The translations under genes and the position numbers were made by a program. From Clostridiales bacterium (GTDB lineage Bacteria; Bacillota; Desulfotomaculia; Desulfotomaculales; VENG01), in NCBI GenBank assembly GCA_016278505.1, contig JADQBQ010000015.1:35936-99935 (forward strand): a stretch of DNA of 64,000 nucleotides, written 5' to 3'. A model generated the notes under the pieces. It searched no databases. It was not told the DNA's origin and saw only the letters and a program-made list of their open reading frames with translations. Within the stretch, counting starts at the first letter, position 1; each line of letters begins with the position of its first letter. Shown here one piece after another: positions 8,111-15,462 of this stretch.

Positions 8111-9793
8111 GTAAACCTCCTTTTGATAATTCAGTTTGTAAAGCAATATCGATAATAAAGAAACCGCTAGGCAATGGTCGTATATAGCGTTTTTATTGAT
8201 TTCAAAGAGTCGCTTTCGATTGTAACTATGGCCAATATTGATCATTAAGTTTTGACTTAGCCGACAAACTTTTAATAATAACCGTGCACATAATTCTTCC
8301 TCATTCCTCAAAGGAATGAAAATATCATAAATTTCTTTTAAAGAGATTCCCGGAGTTTTTTCAAACTTTAGGTCTCGTTTACCATTTTTTATCTCCCATT
8401 TCCATTGCTTTTTCATGAAATTAAGAATCTGGCCCGGATACGGGCAAAAAGGTTTAATGGTTATTTCTTCTTGCTTATTCTTGACGTAATACTGGATATT
8501 TGGAGAGTTCTTAGAAGCCTTCTGCCATTCGGTAGTACCTGAAATAATCTCATTCACACTATAAGTTTCAGATAGTAAAACTTGTTTTCGTCCGTCATCA
8601 ACTTTATTGATGACGATGACTTTAATCTTGGCATTTGGATTTCTTTCCGTTTTTTCTTTTAAACCACCACATACCTGTTCAGTTAAGTTTTCAAATCGAA
8701 TCACCTCTTGCTCAAAATTAGGCGCATCACCCAACATTTTTGCCAATTCATCGTCCATTTCCGGATAATCTTCAACATAAGCAATAAGCAAATTCAATTC
8801 TTTGTCTTTGCTTCCCGGCACCTTGACCCAAGTTTTATATTCCCTTTCGTTTGCGATGAGAAAATCAAGTGCATTATTGATTTCACCAATAATTTTTTTA
8901 CCAACCTTAAAAGCTTGTAAACTCTTCATACCATAACGAGTTAAACAGGGAATATCTTTATTATTAGAATATAAATATGTTTTTCCTAAATTTTGCAATT
9001 TAGGATCGGGATATTTCCCCGTTTCAACCACATGACGCTCCCCAGTCAACTGGCAATTATCCGTTTCCAAAGCTTCTCTTGCAATATCGTCGCGATGATT
9101 TAATTGCCGGATTAAAACATTTTTAAGTTTTAGATCTTTTACTTTATATTTAAATTGATAAGCGTCATAAATATCAAAAGCGATTTGGGTACTGGAAAAA
9201 AATCCATCTTTCTTTTCATCCCACTTGCCAATTAAAATATCCTTCGTTAGTTCCAGCATAGGTTCTTCAAATATTACTAACTGCTTTTTAATCAAGCTGA
9301 GAAAAGCCATATAAAATTCCTTTTGCTCCTTTTGATTCTTCGGAAATCTGTAGATTAATGCATGTAAAGATCCTAATTCTAAAATACCATCACAAGCGGG
9401 TAAAAGCTGTTCAATAGTCCATTGCGAAATTACAATATCATCGCTATTTGGGTTATAGTTATCAAAATCCAATTTTGATAGAACTTTGACTTTTTCCTCT
9501 TTGTTTTTTATTTGCTTCCAAGTCTTATCAAAATCTTTTGGCAAATCATGTTTGAGCATCGCCCTTTGAATACGAATAATAGGAAAACTCTTATGATTAC
9601 CTTTACTGTGCTTCCACATTTTCGGAAAGTTCTCTTTAGAAATATACTCTATACACTTAGGGTTTTTATCTTGATCAATTTCAACGTAAATTCCTGCATT
9701 TTGAGCCGGTTCACTAATATTTTTATAAATAGTAACTTGAAGAAGACTCTTTTCTTTCAATGCCCGTGTCATCGTATATAATTCATTAATCAT
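7757..9793 (-). CDS. cas8c: Cascade large subunit Cas8c (divergent Csd1)
   Basis: 678 residues, AT-rich. Cas8c recognises the PAM and holds the non-target strand. Recognition rests on position (between cas5 and cas7), size, and two blocks resembling Csd1: a central segment with LTRYGMKSLQAFKVG, aligning with the usual F-x-SYG-x-x-QGLNAPV region, and a C-terminal part with NIGRLMMLSDVL, IPPQLIGNAIMPTAVEFP and a final LLGY, like the GRLLAVLE/TP/LGYY pattern of Csd1. Overall similarity is weak by eye. The start overlaps the end of cas5 by 8 bp. The last 117 codons can also be translated alone (see cas11c). Confidence 0.8.
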   Translation of the reverse strand: MINELYTMTRALKEKSLLQVTIYKNISEPAQNAGIYVEIDQDKNPKCIEYISKENFPKMWKHSKGNHKSFPIIRIQRAMLKHDLPKDFDKTWKQIKNKEEKVKVLSKLDFDNYNPNSDDIVISQWTIEQLLPACDGILELGSLHALIYRFPKNQKEQKEFYMAFLSLIKKQLVIFEEPMLELTKDILIGKWDEKKDGFFSSTQIAFDIYDAYQFKYKVKDLKLKNVLIRQLNHRDDIAREALETDNCQLTGERHVVETGKYPDPKLQNLGKTYLYSNNKDIPCLTRYGMKSLQAFKVGKKIIGEINNALDFLIANEREYKTWVKVPGSKDKELNLLIAYVEDYPEMDDELAKMLGDAPNFEQEVIRFENLTEQVCGGLKEKTERNPNAKIKVIVINKVDDGRKQVLLSETYSVNEIISGTTEWQKASKNSPNIQYYVKNKQEEITIKPFCPYPGQILNFMKKQWKWEIKNGKRDLKFEKTPGISLKEIYDIFIPLRNEEELCARLLLKVCRLSQNLMINIGHSYNRKRLFEINKNAIYDHCLAVSLLSILLYKLNYQKEVYMHSVAFNIGRLMMLSDVLHREYCLNVRKGDIPPQLIGNAIMPTAVEFPHRALNLLQERIRIYKAWADTAKDARLAKWAVKNMADTAHELSEKEIPESFKEVERAQVLLGYLANIEKD

Positions 9794-10388
9794 AATTCAG
9801 CACCCCTTCAACTATTTGGACATCTTGTTTGAATGAAGGCTGTATTTTACCATTACCTGGTTTATCAAACATACTGTATAACATAGAGGGGATTATCAGA
9901 TTGATTGATTTGTCAACGGTTGTTGAATCACGAAGTGGACCAAAGTAGGAAGGTATAAATTCCCTCCATCCAAGGCACGGAGTATAATGAGATCTTCCTT
10001 GTTTTATACGCCTGATAAACATTTCTTGAAGCGCATGAAGGTGGTTATTGCCATAAGGAGCTTTAGTAATCTCTTCAACTACTCCATATATTTTGTAACA
10101 AACATCGACCAAAATAGTTGCTGCCAATGGAAAATTTGGTGTGCCACTTTTCCGTAAAGGGCCGCGATAATTATTGAAATAACGATGATATATAATGGGA
10201 GAACATATTTCTATTTTTACTGGCTTAATATACGCGGATTTAATTCTAGCAACGGATTCAAACATACCTTTTGCGGCTGAAAAAGTAGGGGCTGGGTATG
10301 ATATTGGAGCAGAACCTGTATCTGGTCGAGTAAACATTGCCGCATGGCCTTGAACTTCAAATTCAATAGGGTAACTTTTAGCAATCAA
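9786..10388 (-). CDS. cas5c: Cas5c (Cas5d) Cascade subunit and probable crRNA-processing nuclease
   Basis: About 200 residues. In type I-C, Cas5 replaces Cas6 and cuts pre-crRNA at the repeat; no cas6 is present, which agrees. FEVQGHAAMFTRPDTGSAPI and PAPTFSAAKGMFESV match the Cas5d N-terminus (WGDYALFTRPE, TPSAARGILEA), and GRSHYTPCLGWREF matches its YLGCREF block. I choose a TTG start at 10388, because GAGGAGGAAGAAAG lies just upstream and the product then begins like other Cas5d. A GTG at 10439 would add 17 residues but has no ribosome-binding site. The catalytic residues cannot be fixed without an alignment. Confidence 0.88.
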   Translation of the reverse strand: MIAKSYPIEFEVQGHAAMFTRPDTGSAPISYPAPTFSAAKGMFESVARIKSAYIKPVKIEICSPIIYHRYFNNYRGPLRKSGTPNFPLAATILVDVCYKIYGVVEEITKAPYGNNHLHALQEMFIRRIKQGRSHYTPCLGWREFIPSYFGPLRDSTTVDKSINLIIPSMLYSMFDKPGNGKIQPSFKQDVQIVEGVLNYD

Positions 10389-10515
10389 CTTTCTTCCTCC
10401 TCGTATAACATCCTCAACTTTGGGTTCCAACTTTCCCACCTAAAAGGAAGTCTTTCTACAATAGTCACATAAATCTTGGGCTTCACCTTCGCCACCTGGC
10501 CGGATACAATATCTA

Positions 10516-10899
10516 ATGACCGGCAATACACTACGCTAAAACTCTTCCAAGCCCTTTACCAAAAAGCTCTTCAACCAATTTAGCGCCGTGAACGGCATGA
10601 GGCATTTTCCCGGATTTGCCCTCTAAATGAGCTTCTTCATCAAAAAAACCACTTTTATAACGAAGATAGTTTTGCCAAACTAACCTTCCTTTACCTGCAT
10701 CATGGCCTAACCCGGCCGCTTTTCCCCATTGTCCGGAATGAAACTTTGTTGCGAAAGACTCTGCTAATCTTGCTGTTTCGACCAAATGCTCCGATAAAAA
10801 ATGAGGAGTTGCCCAAGTACCGTCATCATTTTTTCGCACATGCGCGATAAATTTCGGATTAACATTGGATTGTTCCTTGCTTTGTCCGTGATCCATCAT
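10516..10899 (-). pseudogene. Remnant of a type I-C cas3 (HD domain only, amber stop, helicase lost)
   Basis: 122 codons encode the start of a standard type I-C Cas3: FIAHVRKNDDGTWATPHFL, the HD pair His66-Asp67 (LGHDAGKG), WQNYLRYK, and PHAVHGAKLV. The frame then reads RVLA-stop-CIAGH: a TAG stands where intact Cas3 proteins have Tyr in the AYCIAGHHAG stretch, and a second stop follows after GH. No helicase sequence follows; cas5 begins about 130 bp on. Its position, first in the operon before cas5, is the normal place of cas3 in type I-C. I read it as the stump of the original cas3, left when the effector genes were replaced. A separately working HD nuclease is possible but less likely. Confidence 0.85.
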
Positions 10900-11007
10900 A
10901 CTCCCCCAAACTGCTTGTCCATTATACTTTTACTTTACCACCCCATACCGTCACATATTGTCGGTCTGGAAAATAATTTAATTCCCATCTTTCAAAACAA
11001 AAGCTTC

Positions 11008-12000
11008 TCACTTCTCAACCCCGTAAATCTTCCCCATCTTTATAAGCTCTTCCCGGATCTCCTCCCGTAGCTCCGCCGGTTCCAGTACCTTGGCATGACT
11101 ACCGAATCCCATAATCCACCGCTTGATCTCCATGAGCCCACTGACCGCTGTCTCCAGTATTACCGCACCGTCAGCCGACTCCTCCAGCCGCTCGCCGTTA
11201 CGCAGTGGTCGCTCCCGAATCCAGCGGGCCTGGTGGTTATCAAACGAAATCTTGACATGATAATAACGGCCCCGCATAATTCCCCAAACACCGTTCAAAT
11301 ATTCATCAATCTTGAAGTCAACCGGATATTCAAATATCGCTCCGGTTATCCTCAAAGTTTCAATCCGGTCCACCGCAAAAATACGTACTTCATGATGGAT
11401 CAGACAATAACCAATCAAATACCAGGCGCCATCGTAAAATCTCAGATGATAGGGATGGACTTGACGTTTTCGCTTTTCGCCGGCGGATATTGAGTTATAG
11501 ATAATCTCCACCTGTTGGCGTTGAAACACGGCCTCTCGCAACTTAGCTAGATTTTTAGCAACCCGCCAATCTTCACCGCGTATAGGCGCAATTCCGAAAG
11601 AAACCGCCTCTTCCAAATCCTTATTTGAACACAGGCTTTCTTCTCCCAACAGACATTCCAACTTATCACGAAGATTGCGAAATACCTGGCCTGCTAGCAA
11701 ACCCTCCATCTGTAAAAGTAGTTTTTGACCGATAATAATTGATACAATTTCACCCTCGGTAAAACGAATGGGAGGTAGAATATATTCCTCACTAAAATAA
11801 TAACCCCGATGCATCCTATCATAGACAATGGGCGCCTGCATCTGATCACGCAGTTGCTCAATGTCGCGTTCGATAGTTCTTAGGCTGACTTCCAATTGGT
11901 CTGCAAGCTGCCTGACATCGGGGTAGTTAGAATATTTTATCAAGTTATAAATGCGCCAAATTCTCACCATGGTGCTTCGACCGGTTCGTAATTTACCCAT
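11008..12000 (-). CDS. HTH-WYL domain transcriptional regulator, CRISPR-associated
   Basis: 330 residues. An N-terminal helix-turn-helix of the DeoR-like kind (about 10-65: IYNLIKYSNYPDVRQLADQLEVSLRTIERDI) is followed by a WYL domain (about 145-230, with YHLRFYDGAWYLIGYC) and a WCX-like C-terminal part. WYL domains sense nucleic-acid or nucleotide ligands, and such regulators often stand first in type I-C loci. It is encoded upstream of and in the same direction as the cas genes, 108 bp before the cas3 remnant, so control of cas expression is a reasonable inference. AAGGAAAT precedes the chosen ATG. Confidence 0.88.
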   Translation of the reverse strand: MGKLRTGRSTMVRIWRIYNLIKYSNYPDVRQLADQLEVSLRTIERDIEQLRDQMQAPIVYDRMHRGYYFSEEYILPPIRFTEGEIVSIIIGQKLLLQMEGLLAGQVFRNLRDKLECLLGEESLCSNKDLEEAVSFGIAPIRGEDWRVAKNLAKLREAVFQRQQVEIIYNSISAGEKRKRQVHPYHLRFYDGAWYLIGYCLIHHEVRIFAVDRIETLRITGAIFEYPVDFKIDEYLNGVWGIMRGRYYHVKISFDNHQARWIRERPLRNGERLEESADGAVILETAVSGLMEIKRWIMGFGSHAKVLEPAELREEIREELIKMGKIYGVEK

Positions 12001-12066
12001 TCTATTTCCTTCTTTAACCAGATTTATTATTTTACATAATTCTATTTTTTTAGTTTCGTTTCCTGC

Positions 12067-12101
12067 AAAAAAGAGGAACTCCCACTTATAAATGGGAGTT
12101 C
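12067..12101 (-). terminator. Intrinsic terminator after the DUF169 gene
   Basis: Inverted repeat with arms GAACTCCCA / TGGGAGTTC (12076-12101) followed, on the minus strand, by CTCTTTTTT. It lies 27 bp after the DUF169 stop and separates that gene from the WYL regulator. Confidence 0.85.
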
Positions 12102-12127
12102 AAAGACTTGGGTTAAACAGCTCAAAA

Positions 12128-12907
12128 CTATTTGTTACGATCCTTAACTTTTAACCAGGGCTCCTGTTCCAGGAAACTTCCTTCTACGTTATTCTCCATT
12201 TCTTCAAACATTTTGAAAGGAACGCTGAAGGACAAAATGTCTTTATCAACCTTGGGCCGGGACGTGATATCGAACATACCGATTACAGCTTTAGGTGTCT
12301 CTTTCTCACCTTCACTGGCCGGGAAAATACCAAAGGTATGACATCCAGCCCCCATGGGAGCTGTAACATTATAATTTACCCCTCTTCCATAGTTGGCAAG
12401 TACCACCAGTGCAGATAGCTGGTCAGGCTTAACCAGGAAAACCACCGTCTTTGGCTCTTCACTACTACTAACCTGATCGACTGGCTTTAGAACTATATAT
12501 TCATTAGGAATGTCCATAATAGGGAGAGAATCAACAAACTTCGTTGCTGTTTCAGGTGACTTAAAGTACCTCTCACCGTGTTCCAAGTGCGGCAGGCCCT
12601 TAGCAATGTTTTTGCCCATCTCTGTCTGGCAGAACTCAGGGTTGCCCGTAGATAAGAAGTATTCAATCCCACCGGGAAAATAAACGTACTGGTTGCCAAA
12701 GCCAAGGCCGGTGCCTCCGCCCGGGCAACCAAACGTTTTGCGATCAAAAACCGCTGTCTTGCCTTTAGCTGCGGCAGTAAGCATGGCTACCACACAGGCC
12801 CTTAAACCTTCTTTAAACTGTAATGCCCCTTCAGGCTTTTCGTCTGTCCAGATTACCGCCACCGGTGAGTAATTCATATCTATCGCCTTAGCAATTTTGC
12901 TCTCCAT
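12128..12907 (-). CDS. DUF169 family protein
   Basis: 259 residues, cytosolic, no signal peptide. The glycine-rich FGCPGGGTGLGFG near 60-72 and LANYGRGVNYNVTAPMGAGC near 170-190 are characteristic of DUF169 proteins, common in anaerobes and of unknown biochemical role. Several Cys (CVVAML, FGCPGG, FCQTEM, GAGCHT) could bind a metal or cluster, though this is not shown. A single-gene unit with its own terminator; neighbours on both sides are unrelated. ATG start with GGAGGGACAATAA upstream. Confidence 0.85.
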   Translation of the reverse strand: MESKIAKAIDMNYSPVAVIWTDEKPEGALQFKEGLRACVVAMLTAAAKGKTAVFDRKTFGCPGGGTGLGFGNQYVYFPGGIEYFLSTGNPEFCQTEMGKNIAKGLPHLEHGERYFKSPETATKFVDSLPIMDIPNEYIVLKPVDQVSSSEEPKTVVFLVKPDQLSALVVLANYGRGVNYNVTAPMGAGCHTFGIFPASEGEKETPKAVIGMFDITSRPKVDKDILSFSVPFKMFEEMENNVEGSFLEQEPWLKVKDRNK

Positions 12908-13017
12908 TTATTGTCCCTCCTTTATATTTATTCTTGTCCCGTTTAGTTAGTTATCTGATAATCATTATAATAAAAACCGCACCGTCTTGGCAATAAACGT
13001 ACTTAGCTTTTATAATA

Positions 13018-13647
13018 TCACAGGCGCAATTTCTGTAGCTGCTTATCCGCTATCTGGTTTACTTTATGTCCCCAAGGAGTTAAACAAAAAGTATGCCAGG
13101 CAATTCCGGTGAGTGCAGATGCCATAAAAACCCGGCTCTGTAAACTCATGATATGGAAATATGACAGATATAATATTACAGCAAGCCAGGCAAAGAGAAC
13201 AGTAATGGCCATGCTCCTTAATTTTCTCCCGTGGGCATAGGAATTAAGGGGCTTTTTATGGGTAGTGGCATAGCCGTATTTGAATATTGCTGCTGTAGCC
13301 AGCACGGCAATAGAAATTCCTAAAGACAAAAAAAAGGCGGTAGAGGTAAAAAAAGATAAGGTGACGGCTATTCTCCCCAGGATTAAAAACACTAACGTAC
13401 CAAAAACAGCACACCGCAGAGGAGAAGATGAGTGTGAACCGCCGGAAAAAATCCTTAGCGAAGACGACGCCAAAGCGGCAAGTATAGCGTGAGGGAAAAC
13501 TTGGAGAATAAATGCTAATAGGGCTAATGCGGCGTAGTTAAATATCAAGCCCATGAAGCTTTGCAGTCCGAACAAAATAACACCCGCGTCATTATACCTT
13601 GTTTCCCTGGAAATCTTTTGGGCAAAATTTTGCATTAATTTACTCAT
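13018..13647 (-). CDS. agrB: AgrB-like peptide-processing membrane protease
   Basis: 209 residues with several hydrophobic helices. AgrB cuts the AgrD precursor and forms the thiolactone ring at the membrane. The catalytic pair is visible as His72 and Cys79 in FSGGSHSSSPLRC, with the same seven-residue spacing as His77/Cys84 of Staphylococcus aureus AgrB. HKKPLNSYAHGRKLR is the usual cytosolic loop. It lies 73 bp downstream of the small peptide gene, with a terminator hairpin between them. No agrA-like response regulator was found near it. Confidence 0.9.
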   Translation of the reverse strand: MSKLMQNFAQKISRETRYNDAGVILFGLQSFMGLIFNYAALALLAFILQVFPHAILAALASSSLRIFSGGSHSSSPLRCAVFGTLVFLILGRIAVTLSFFTSTAFFLSLGISIAVLATAAIFKYGYATTHKKPLNSYAHGRKLRSMAITVLFAWLAVILYLSYFHIMSLQSRVFMASALTGIAWHTFCLTPWGHKVNQIADKQLQKLRL

Positions 13648-13678
13648 AATAACAAACCTCGATTATATCACAAAATTC

Positions 13679-13704
13679 AAAAAAAATTGGCCGATTTAAC
13701 GGCC
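13679..13704 (-). terminator. Terminator hairpin between agrD and agrB
   Basis: GGCCG-TTAAAT-CGGCC on the minus strand followed by AATTTTTTTT. It sits after the agrD stop and before the agrB start, so most transcripts might end after agrD, giving more peptide than protease message. Confidence 0.7.
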
Positions 13705-13720
13705 TAATAATACCATTTAA

Positions 13721-13861
13721 TTAATCGTATTTTTTGGCCAGCGCATCCGGTAATTCAGGCTGATAATGGAACACACCACAAGCACCGGCGGCAGTGATAT
13801 TGGCCAGCAATGTAACAACAGTCAATACACCCAGGAAAAGCAAGCATTTAATTTTATTCAT
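13721..13861 (-). CDS. agrD: AgrD-like cyclic autoinducer precursor peptide
   Basis: 46 residues, too short for usual gene callers. ATG at 13861 follows GGAGGGAAAAA. An amphipathic hydrophobic N-terminus (MNKIKCLLFLGVLTVVTLLA) leads to NITAAGACGVFHYQPELP and a charged tail (DALAKKYD). This is the layout of clostridial AgrD peptides: a Cys, four residues, then YQPELP. By analogy the mature signal would be a five-residue thiolactone CGVFH with a short N-terminal tail. It lies between the sensor kinase and agrB genes on the same strand. Confidence 0.88.
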   Translation of the reverse strand: MNKIKCLLFLGVLTVVTLLANITAAGACGVFHYQPELPDALAKKYD

Positions 13862-13947
13862 TTTTTCCCTCCTTATTAGTTTTTTTAAAAAAACAGCAAT
13901 AAGCTGTTTTTAGTGTTTGGTTAGGTGGCCATAGGCTCACGAGAAAC

Positions 13948-14820
13948 TTAAATAGAAATTTTAAAGTTTGTTCCCAGGTGCTCACTACTTTCCACATCAA
14001 TATTTCCGTTATATTTATTCTTAACCAAGTCGTTGACTATATATAAACCGGAGCCCGAACCCTTGTCACCCTTGGTTGTGAAACCGTAGTTAAAAATTTG
14101 TTTTGTATCAGGGATAAAGCTGCCGGAATTGAAGATCTCTATACATAATGTCTCCCCAATTTTATCAACAACTACATTGATAGTTTTTTGAACCGCATCA
14201 CCGGCCTCTTTAAGCTCGTATATGGCGTTGTCAATTAAATTTGATAAAATTCTAACCAGATCATATTCTTTTATTCTTACATTAGAGAGATCGGATTTAA
14301 GGTCGTAATTAAACTGAATATTGTACTTGGCCGCTTCTTCCCTTTTGGCCAGGAGGAGCACCGACGCCTCCGGCATATTGAGGCCGCTTATCACCCTGAT
14401 GCCCCTCAGGTTTTGATTTATTTCCTGGATGTATTTTGCCGCTTTGTTTCCTTTACCCATCTGAATATAACCAGAGATAACCTGCAGGTGGTTCAGAAAG
14501 TCATGCCTTTGACACCTCAACAGGCGAAGGTTTTGCTCCGTTAATTCCTGGGTCGCTTTTTTATTGGCCAGCTCCACTTCAATTTTTGACATTTTAGATA
14601 ATTCATAGGTGAGGTAAATACCAAGAGATAGCAAAGAAATACTAAGGAATATTAATACGGTCACTGCTTGTTTGATGGGAATAATGGTAATTCCAAATAG
14701 CTCATTTATTCCCTGACTGGATAAAAAGATATGCAAAGATACGCCAAAAACAAGAAACATTTGCAGAACAAAAACACAAACTAGACCATTCCTAAGTTGC
14801 CTTTTCCTCTCGAGCAGCAT
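13948..14820 (-). CDS. AgrC-type sensor histidine kinase (GHKL family)
   Basis: 290 residues. Two N-terminal membrane helices (about 10-33 and 48-70), a short coiled region, then the dimerisation box RHDFLNHLQ with the phosphorylatable His106. The ATPase part has ILSNLIDNAIYEL near 191-203 (N box) and GDKGSGSGLYIV (G box). This pattern is shared by AgrC and Spo0B-like kinases. It probably detects the peptide made by agrD and agrB just downstream. Its start overlaps the preceding membrane-protein gene by 29 bp, suggesting translational coupling. The cognate response regulator is not in this stretch. Confidence 0.88.
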   Translation of the reverse strand: MLLERKRQLRNGLVCVFVLQMFLVFGVSLHIFLSSQGINELFGITIIPIKQAVTVLIFLSISLLSLGIYLTYELSKMSKIEVELANKKATQELTEQNLRLLRCQRHDFLNHLQVISGYIQMGKGNKAAKYIQEINQNLRGIRVISGLNMPEASVLLLAKREEAAKYNIQFNYDLKSDLSNVRIKEYDLVRILSNLIDNAIYELKEAGDAVQKTINVVVDKIGETLCIEIFNSGSFIPDTKQIFNYGFTTKGDKGSGSGLYIVNDLVKNKYNGNIDVESSEHLGTNFKISI

Positions 14821-15256
14821 AGTTTCCTCTCACCTTCTTTATTAGAAAAGAAGCTAGCAATAAAACTACTATGTGGGGAATTCCCGTCAAAACCCAAACA
14901 GAAATGAAACTAAAAAACTTTAGGAGAGACTGGGTGGCGTAAACATATGATATAGCTTCAACTGTTGATAGAATAAATAGCACAAAGATAGATGATATCC
15001 AAACACGTACTCCCGTTATCCCGGTAAAAAACCAAATAATGGCTACAGTGCTTATACCACAAAATAAGGATATAATAAAGTAATCCCCGGGGAAAATGGC
15101 TCTGATAGCCAATGTGAAGAAAAATCCAACCAAAGCGGCAATAATTAAATCCATCTTTTTCATTCCAATACCCGATGCACAGCAGACAAACTCCAGAATA
15201 ACAATTCTTTCTACAAACCCGTAGGGTATCATCACCCAGTATGGCACTACCTCCAA
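14792..15256 (-). CDS. Small integral membrane protein of the agr locus
   Basis: 154 residues with about four to five hydrophobic segments (around 8-28, 35-52, 58-78, 86-108, 115-138) and a basic C-terminus. I do not recognise a family. It overlaps the kinase gene, and AgrC proteins normally have five to seven membrane helices whereas the kinase here has only two, so this could be the separated N-terminal sensor half of the receptor. The start is uncertain: the frame opens with TTG at 15256, and GTG or ATG codons a few residues later are alternatives. Confidence 0.6.
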   Translation of the reverse strand: MEVVPYWVMIPYGFVERIVILEFVCCASGIGMKKMDLIIAALVGFFFTLAIRAIFPGDYFIISLFCGISTVAIIWFFTGITGVRVWISSIFVLFILSTVEAISYVYATQSLLKFFSFISVWVLTGIPHIVVLLLASFLIKKVRGNYAAREEKAT

Positions 15257-15462
15257 AAAATGGCACCCCTTCTACTTTTTTAAATTATAAAGGACAAGCT
15301 CTAAATCACGTGTCGATTTGTGTTGCCAATCAGGCGATTTTTTTGTCAGTTTAGCTCGCCTGGGGCAAAAAAAACGGGCTCATCATAAGAAGAGCATAAA
15401 AAAGGTCATACAAAAAGAGCACCCGGCAGTTGCGGATACTCTTTTTGTTAATTTGATATACA

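Noticed and set aside
2510-10899. Type I-B or I-D assignment suggested by cas3 lying before cas4-cas1-cas2
   Set aside because: No cas6 or cas10d, Cas5d-like Cas5, Csd1-like Cas8 with internal Cas11c start, and the GTGGATTGAAAC repeat handle all fit type I-C.
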